In this document: positions 4,846 to 8,827 of the stretch, piece by piece
How positions within the stretch are numbered: position 1 is the first letter of the stretch
Layout: every line of letters starts with the position of its first letter
Assembly: GCA_011391755.1 (NCBI GenBank)
Contig: JAABPZ010000048.1
Location: 1-8,827 of the forward strand
DNA length: 8,827 nt
Reading direction: 5' to 3'
From: Methanothrix sp.
GTDB lineage: Archaea; Halobacteriota; Methanosarcinia; Methanotrichales; Methanotrichaceae
Translations under genes and position numbers: made by a program
Notes under the pieces: model-generated
Databases searched by the model: none
What the model was told of the DNA's origin: nothing
Seen by the model: the letters and a program-made list of their open reading frames with translations, nothing else

Positions 4846-7563
4846 CTAAAAGTCAAACAGCGACTTCTGCTTCTGCGCTTTTTGCGCCTCGCAAAAGCTG
4901 AAGAGATTGCTCTGCCCCTTTCCCGGGCACAAGCGGTCCTTGGTGACCCCAAAGCTCTCGAAGATGCGCAGTACGGGCGGCAATATCTGCTTTTCCACGT
5001 AGTACTCTGTGTCCAGGGGCAGGTTCTTCTCCAAAACATAAGACGGGTCCTCCGCCCGGTTCACGAACAGCTCTTTGTTCTTTTTGCCCCTCTTTCCCTG
5101 GACGATGACAAAGGGCACCCTGTCCCCCACGCCCGGCACAGTTCCGCCCCGCTCTCGGATCTTCTCCACCAGTTGAATATGCGGCTGCTTGTTCTTGTAG
5201 GAGGCGGAGCTCTTGGTATAGCGGCGCGTTAAAGTAAGGTCCTCAAGGAAGGACGGGTCCAGAGATAGATCCAGATTCTGCAGCCGGAGCACTACGGAGC
5301 GGACGTGCTCTACTGCCTCCTCCACCTTGCCCTCTTTGAGGACCAGCTCCAGACAGGTCTTGAGCGTCTTGGAGGTCAGACCGCACCAGTCGCGGCGCAC
5401 CGTCTCCATGCCTCTCACCTTGATCTTATCCTTCCAGCCCTCGCCTATCCTCTCAAAGATCCAGAGGGCGTAACGCTTCTTGGCCAGGAAGATGCCGCGC
5501 CTGGCGAAGGCCTCGAAGACCAGCTCCATTGGAGCCGGAAGAGAGGCGGTGACCGTCTCAGCAATCTTTCTGCCGATAAGCTCGGCATCCTGCAGCGATA
5601 TGGCCTGCGAGCCTGGCCCAGCGGGCCGCAGCCGCACAAAGACGCTGTCAGTATCGCCGTAGACCACAAAGAGGTCAAAGCATTTCTCTGCCGCCTTTCC
5701 GAAAGGCAGGGCATCCTTGAAGACCACCTCCCCGTCTATCACATAGGCCGAGCCGATCTCATCAATGATCTTCTTGGTGCGCAGAATGTTCTCCCTGCCA
5801 AATGAGGTCACGGCATTAGCCAGTGCCAGGCTGTAGAGCCGGGCGCGGGCGTATCCCGAGTAGCCGTAAAAGCTGTTGAGCAGGATCTTCATGGCGTTTT
5901 GCTTGGCATCCAAAAAGCGGCGCTCGTCTTCGCCTGCCTTCTTCATCAGATTTTTGGTTGCCGTTCTCTCATCGAGCAATTCCCGCAATACGGCAGGCAT
6001 GATGCCCGGTGAGACCTGGGGGGAGACGAACCTGCCGCCCGAGGGAGCGGTTATGGTGCTTTCCCCTCTGCCAATCTTTGCCACGCCGTCACTATCTACC
6101 TCTAGTGAACCCGGTGTCAATACGGTTGTGTAGCAAAGGTTATGGGCCATCATAATGGTGGGATAAAGGGACTTGTAGTCTAATATGACCACGTCCTCCA
6201 CCAGCCCCTTCTCCGGCACCAGGACGGCTCCCCCTTTCAGGCCCTCGTTCTCCACATAGCGTTCATCCGACACCTCTGCATCGGGCTTGGGCGGCACCAC
6301 CCTGCCCCGCTCGCGAAAGCGGCGCATGAGCAGGTTCTCCACCATGCCTGACTGCCCGCCGTTCACAACGTCCTGCAGCAATGAGCCGCTGGCCCGGGAG
6401 AGAGCGATGTACTTGTCCATGAGCCGCAGGTCAAGAAGCATGTGCATAGCCAGCACGGCATCTCTTCGCGAGTAGCTGATGAAACGGGATAGACCTTTGC
6501 CACTCTGTGCCCAGAGGCCCTCAATCTCTTTGGGGTCCACATCGTACTTCTCCATTTTGAGAAGCTCGGCGGCCGCGTTTCGAAGGGTGTACTGCTTGAG
6601 GCTGTAGGAGGAGCGGATAATGGGCAAGAGGTCCACCACCACCCGACCGGTAATGGAGACGTCGGTTCTGCTTACGATCTTTCTTATGTACCAGGAGTTG
6701 TTGTCCCGGCCCACTCGCGCCTCCAAGTGATTTTGCCTGCACCTCTCCTGCAGGTAGGGAAAATCGAACTCATTGGAGTTGTAGCCGGCCAGGATATCCG
6801 GATTGTAATCTCGGACGATTGCTACAAACTGGGCTAAGAGGTCGTACTCATCCTGACAGGCTCTGGTGTCAGAGCGTGGGCAGTCGATATTCTTTCCCAC
6901 CAGCACCAGGGTCCCATTGCCCTGATATTTTGGCTCAAAGGCCATGCTGATCAAAATGACGGGCGACTTTTCCGCCTTGGGCATCTCCCCCTGATCGGGC
7001 AGGCACTCGATATCAAAGCTCATAAAGCGCAGCGGTGCATTGGTCTCATGCTGCACCGGATGCAGTGCCTCAACGTGTATCGGCGGTAGGGCCGAGGCAG
7101 AAGAGGCGGTCCCCGCTGCGGCACCGCCGCCGCCCACAGCCCATTCCGGAATGGGGGCCTCCACCCATCCCATGCCGCCTAAAGAGCGGTCGATAAGAAA
7201 CCTGTTCTTGAAGAGAATGTCCGTCTCGTAGACGGCCTTGATGCCGGTCACCTCTTTGGCCCTTTCCCTGAGACTTCTCACCTCTTTGGGGTCGTGGGTG
7301 GTGATCTTGAGCATCTTCTGGGGGGTGGTCTGAAAGCCGATAGGCAAAAAGCGCTCCACCTCCTCTACCTCCAATCCCTGTGCTAAAAGATCCTCTAGGG
7401 CGCTCCTTCTAAGGTTTTCCTCCACGCCTGCATAAAAGTAGGGGCGAAAGCCTGCCACACGGCAGGTAACGCTTTTTCCCTGTGGGGTGGTGCCGAAGAG
7501 CTGCACCAGAGGATTTCTATCAGAATCATAGGTGTAGTTGGCGTCCAGGATCTGGAAGATCAT
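4846..7563 (-). CDS. polB: Family B DNA polymerase (PolB), replicative and proofreading
   Basis: A 905-residue archaeal PolB that copies DNA during replication with 3'-5' proofreading. Exonuclease motifs: Exo I FDIE (D184, E186), Exo II NSNEFD (N262, D267), Exo III YSRRD (Y364, D368). Polymerase motifs: A DYKSLYP (D462), B KILLNSFYG (K559, N563, Y566), C YGDTDS (D637, D639), then KKRY at 695-698. All catalytic residues are present, so both activities should be intact. The N-terminal domain has FRPYFYA (39-45) and VYETDILFKNRFLID (111-125), the region that forms the uracil-sensing pocket in euryarchaeal enzymes. A Gly/Ala/Ser-rich linker spans 144-160. The C-terminus has QSNLFSF (884-890) and QKSLFDF (899-905), both shaped like PCNA-interacting boxes. 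The start MIFQILDANY fits the family's first strand. There is no intein: motifs A, B and C are uninterrupted. It is transcribed alone, away from the exported gene at 7672. Confidence 0.97.
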   Translation of the reverse strand: MIFQILDANYTYDSDRNPLVQLFGTTPQGKSVTCRVAGFRPYFYAGVEENLRRSALEDLLAQGLEVEEVERFLPIGFQTTPQKMLKITTHDPKEVRSLRERAKEVTGIKAVYETDILFKNRFLIDRSLGGMGWVEAPIPEWAVGGGGAAAGTASSASALPPIHVEALHPVQHETNAPLRFMSFDIECLPDQGEMPKAEKSPVILISMAFEPKYQGNGTLVLVGKNIDCPRSDTRACQDEYDLLAQFVAIVRDYNPDILAGYNSNEFDFPYLQERCRQNHLEARVGRDNNSWYIRKIVSRTDVSITGRVVVDLLPIIRSSYSLKQYTLRNAAAELLKMEKYDVDPKEIEGLWAQSGKGLSRFISYSRRDAVLAMHMLLDLRLMDKYIALSRASGSLLQDVVNGGQSGMVENLLMRRFRERGRVVPPKPDAEVSDERYVENEGLKGGAVLVPEKGLVEDVVILDYKSLYPTIMMAHNLCYTTVLTPGSLEVDSDGVAKIGRGESTITAPSGGRFVSPQVSPGIMPAVLRELLDERTATKNLMKKAGEDERRFLDAKQNAMKILLNSFYGYSGYARARLYSLALANAVTSFGRENILRTKKIIDEIGSAYVIDGEVVFKDALPFGKAAEKCFDLFVVYGDTDSVFVRLRPAGPGSQAISLQDAELIGRKIAETVTASLPAPMELVFEAFARRGIFLAKKRYALWIFERIGEGWKDKIKVRGMETVRRDWCGLTSKTLKTCLELVLKEGKVEEAVEHVRSVVLRLQNLDLSLDPSFLEDLTLTRRYTKSSASYKNKQPHIQLVEKIRERGGTVPGVGDRVPFVIVQGKRGKKNKELFVNRAEDPSYVLEKNLPLDTEYYVEKQILPPVLRIFESFGVTKDRLCPGKGQSNLFSFCEAQKAQKQKSLFDF

Positions 7564-7585
7564 TATTTATAAATGGAAATTTCGG

Positions 7586-7593
7586 CTTAAATA
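7586..7593 (-). promoter_or_regulatory. TATA box for polB, implying a leaderless transcript
   Basis: On the minus strand TATTTAAG is centred about 26 bases before the polB ATG, the distance at which archaeal transcription starts. This would put the transcript start on or next to the ATG, and no ribosome-binding site is visible before it. A second AT-rich stretch (7564-7573) touches the ATG and is too close to serve as the TATA box. Confidence 0.45.
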
Positions 7594-7619
7594 GGTAATT
7601 GTGCCGGGAGCATCAAAGC

Positions 7620-7627
7620 TAAATATG
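7620..7627 (+). promoter_or_regulatory. TATA box for the exported-protein gene at 7672
   Basis: TAAATATG is centred about 48 bases before the ATG at 7672, which predicts a start near 7650 and a leader of about 22 bases. That leader contains GAGTGA (7660-7665), a weak ribosome-binding site six bases before the ATG. It is divergent from the polB promoter about 30 bases away. Confidence 0.4.
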
Positions 7628-7671
7628 TACATGGAATACAATAATGTTGGATAGTTGCCGAGTGAAAAACG

Positions 7672-7986
7672 ATGACAAGAAAGATAGGTTTTAATAATAC
7701 TATTAATCTATATTTTATAATTATACTATTAATTCTTCTCGCATCCCAGTCCTTTACAGCTTTGTCATCTGCGGCGGCCGATAATTCGGCACTCACGAAT
7801 TTTATATCTCAGAATGAGGACCCACGAATGGGCGTGAAGGATCTTGCATTCCTTTTGGTCACACATGATTTTGACGCCTTTCCTAAAAAAGACCATGTCG
7901 AAGTCCAAATAGATGGTAGCGTCTACAGGTTGGTGCCTAATGGTCAATATCCTGGACTGGCCAATGTAACCGCTGCTTCTCTATGA
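7672..7986 (+). CDS. Small exported protein of unknown function
   Basis: I do not recognise this 104-residue protein with certainty. It begins with a basic N-terminus (MTRKIGFNN), a hydrophobic segment FIIILLILLA at about 15-24, and a small-residue region SSAAA before DNS at about 32-37, which reads as a signal peptide or membrane anchor. The mature part is about 68 residues: DPRMGVKDLAFLLVTHDFDA, then a strand pair HVEVQIDGSVYRLVPNG and a short end PGLANVTAAS. The compact mixed alpha/beta look, with a 'GS.Y.LvPNG..pGL' turn, suggests a small folded extracellular domain; there are no cysteines. The signal-peptide codons are very A/T-rich compared with polB and carB. It has its own promoter and lies 74 bases before the exported binding-protein gene at 8061, so the two might be transcribed together, but the next gene also has its own strong ribosome-binding site. 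Function not assigned. Confidence 0.7.
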   Translation: MTRKIGFNNTINLYFIIILLILLASQSFTALSSAAADNSALTNFISQNEDPRMGVKDLAFLLVTHDFDAFPKKDHVEVQIDGSVYRLVPNGQYPGLANVTAASL

Positions 7987-8042
7987 ATGAACCGGTTTAG
8001 AAAAATAAAGAGAAGTAATAAGTATTGCAAGTATAACTAATT

Positions 8043-8051
8043 GGTGAGGAG
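8043..8051 (+). promoter_or_regulatory. Strong ribosome-binding site for the gene at 8061
   Basis: GGTGAGGAG, nine bases before the ATG, is an almost complete match to the archaeal anti-Shine-Dalgarno sequence. It fixes the start at 8061. Confidence 0.75.
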
Positions 8052-8060
8052 ATTAAAATT

Positions 8061-8827
8061 ATGCAAGCCTTGGTAAAATTCGTTATCGGATTTCTTCTGA
8101 TCGCTTTTCTGGTTGCGGGTTCTTTAGCAGCTGAAGAAAAGACATCTAAGCAAATTCTAATTCTTGCCTCTTATAATCCCGGCTTGAGGTGGACAGATTC
8201 CATTGGCAGCGAGATAGAAAATCAATTAGCTATATTCTATCCCTCCGCAGATTTCTCTTTTGAGTATATGGACACCAAGAAGCAGGCACCCACAAAGACT
8301 CGCCTGGCTGAATTGGTGGAATTATATCAAAATAAGTACAAGAATCGCCACTTCGACGTGATCATCTGTTCGGATGACGATGCCTTCCAGTTCCTGCGTA
8401 GCAACAGAGACGAGCTGTTCCCAGGCAGCCCGGTGGTCTTTTGCGGAGTAAACTTCTTCATAGACATGATGCTGGCCGGCAAGAAAGATTTCACGGGCGT
8501 AGTGGAGGCGTTCGATCTACCAGGCACCCTTTCTCTGATGCAAAGCCTGCATCCTAATACAAAGCAAATCGTTATGGTAAACGACAAAACCGCCACAGGC
8601 AAGGCCAACCAGGAGGTCGTGAACCAGACCCTTCCCAATTTTAAAACAAATATAAGCTTCACCATTTGGGATAACATGACGGTAGAGGAGCTGCAAAGGA
8701 ATGCGTCTCTCCTTACGGAAGGTAGTTTGCTTCTCCTCTTAAATTACAATCGCGACCGAGTGGGAAGAGTTCTGACTCATGAGGAGAGCGCATGGCTTCT
8801 TCGAAGCGCGAGCGCTGTTCCAATTTA
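8061..8827 (+). CDS. Exported ABC-type substrate-binding domain, probably sensor of a larger signalling protein (cut by window end)
   Basis: The frame from ATG 8061 is open for 255 codons to the window edge with no stop. Residues 1-23 (MQALVKFVIGFLLIAFLVAG and on) are a signal peptide or first membrane segment. From about residue 31 the protein follows the periplasmic-binding fold of the ABC_sub_bind type: ILILASYNPGLRWTDSI (32-48), FEYMDTKK (67-74), FDVIICSDDDAFQFL (98-112), ELFPGSPVVFCGVN (118-131), DFTGVVEAFD (143-152) and LHPNTKQIVMVND (163-175). This family heads many membrane histidine kinases and other PAS-containing sensors in bacteria and methanogens, where it binds an unknown small ligand outside the cell. 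Whether a membrane helix and kinase follow cannot be seen; a free binding protein is possible. The last residues SAVPI match where the family continues with a Tyr, so reading-through past the edge is expected. Confidence 0.85.
   Translation, partial: MQALVKFVIGFLLIAFLVAGSLAAEEKTSKQILILASYNPGLRWTDSIGSEIENQLAIFYPSADFSFEYMDTKKQAPTKTRLAELVELYQNKYKNRHFDVIICSDDDAFQFLRSNRDELFPGSPVVFCGVNFFIDMMLAGKKDFTGVVEAFDLPGTLSLMQSLHPNTKQIVMVNDKTATGKANQEVVNQTLPNFKTNISFTIWDNMTVEELQRNASLLTEGSLLLLLNYNRDRVGRVLTHEESAWLLRSASAVPI

Noticed and set aside
5305..5805. A 166-codon plus-strand frame inside polB
   Set aside because: Antisense to the conserved polymerase motif region; composition is that of a shadow frame.
7249..7290. 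Repeat of CACCTCTTTGG, twice within about 40 bases
   Set aside because: Both copies encode a (P/A)KEV stretch of PolB in the same frame, so coding similarity explains them.
4846..7563. Possible intein in polB
   Set aside because: The protein is longer than some archaeal PolBs, but motifs A, B and C are uninterrupted and no splicing motifs are present.
8327..8677. A 116-codon minus-strand frame near the window end
   Set aside because: Antisense to the well-supported binding-domain gene that starts at 8061.
1..8827. CRISPR array, tRNA, rRNA, insertion sequence or phage genes
   Set aside because: I saw no regular spaced repeats, no cloverleaf, no transposase motifs or terminal inverted repeats, and no phage structural proteins on either strand.

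Overview
The window looks archaeal, most likely from a methanogenic euryarchaeon. The grounds are a euryarchaeal-type family B DNA polymerase, TATA-like boxes placed for archaeal promoters, a GGTGAGGAG ribosome-binding site, and an exported ligand-binding domain of the type that heads many methanogen membrane sensors. Methanotrichales is my guess, but the sequence alone does not prove it.

Layout from left to right. Positions 1-346 hold the 3' end of a HicB-type antitoxin gene and a complete hicA toxin gene, coupled by a TAATG overlap. Positions 347-446 are a leader with two mutually exclusive hairpins. Positions 447-3701 encode a full-length, unsplit carbamoyl-phosphate synthase large subunit (carB), with no carA beside it in the window. 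A hairpin with a T-run at 3745-3781 probably ends carB. Positions 3804 to about 4060 on the minus strand carry a broken 3' end of a beta-ketoacyl-ACP synthase III-like gene, with a frameshift and a nonsense codon. Positions 4120-4635 (minus) encode an acylphosphatase-domain protein with a long helical C-terminal extension. A further decayed stretch at 4679-4811 (minus) may be the other end of the broken synthase gene. Positions 4846-7563 (minus) encode a complete, apparently proofreading-competent PolB with two PCNA-binding-like motifs at its extreme C-terminus. A divergent promoter region (7564-7671) separates polB from a small exported protein of unknown function (7672-7986). From 8061 to the window end runs the N-terminal part of an exported periplasmic-binding-type protein, probably the sensor domain of a larger signalling protein.

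The genes do not form one pathway. carB (pyrimidine and arginine precursor) and polB (replication) are housekeeping genes. The stretches around them (hicBA, the broken synthase, the acylphosphatase fusion and the two exported proteins) look like accessory or decaying DNA. I found no convincing new defence or mobile system. The best leads are the alternative-fold leader before carB, the tandem PIP-like motifs of PolB, the acylphosphatase fusion and the broken synthase around it.
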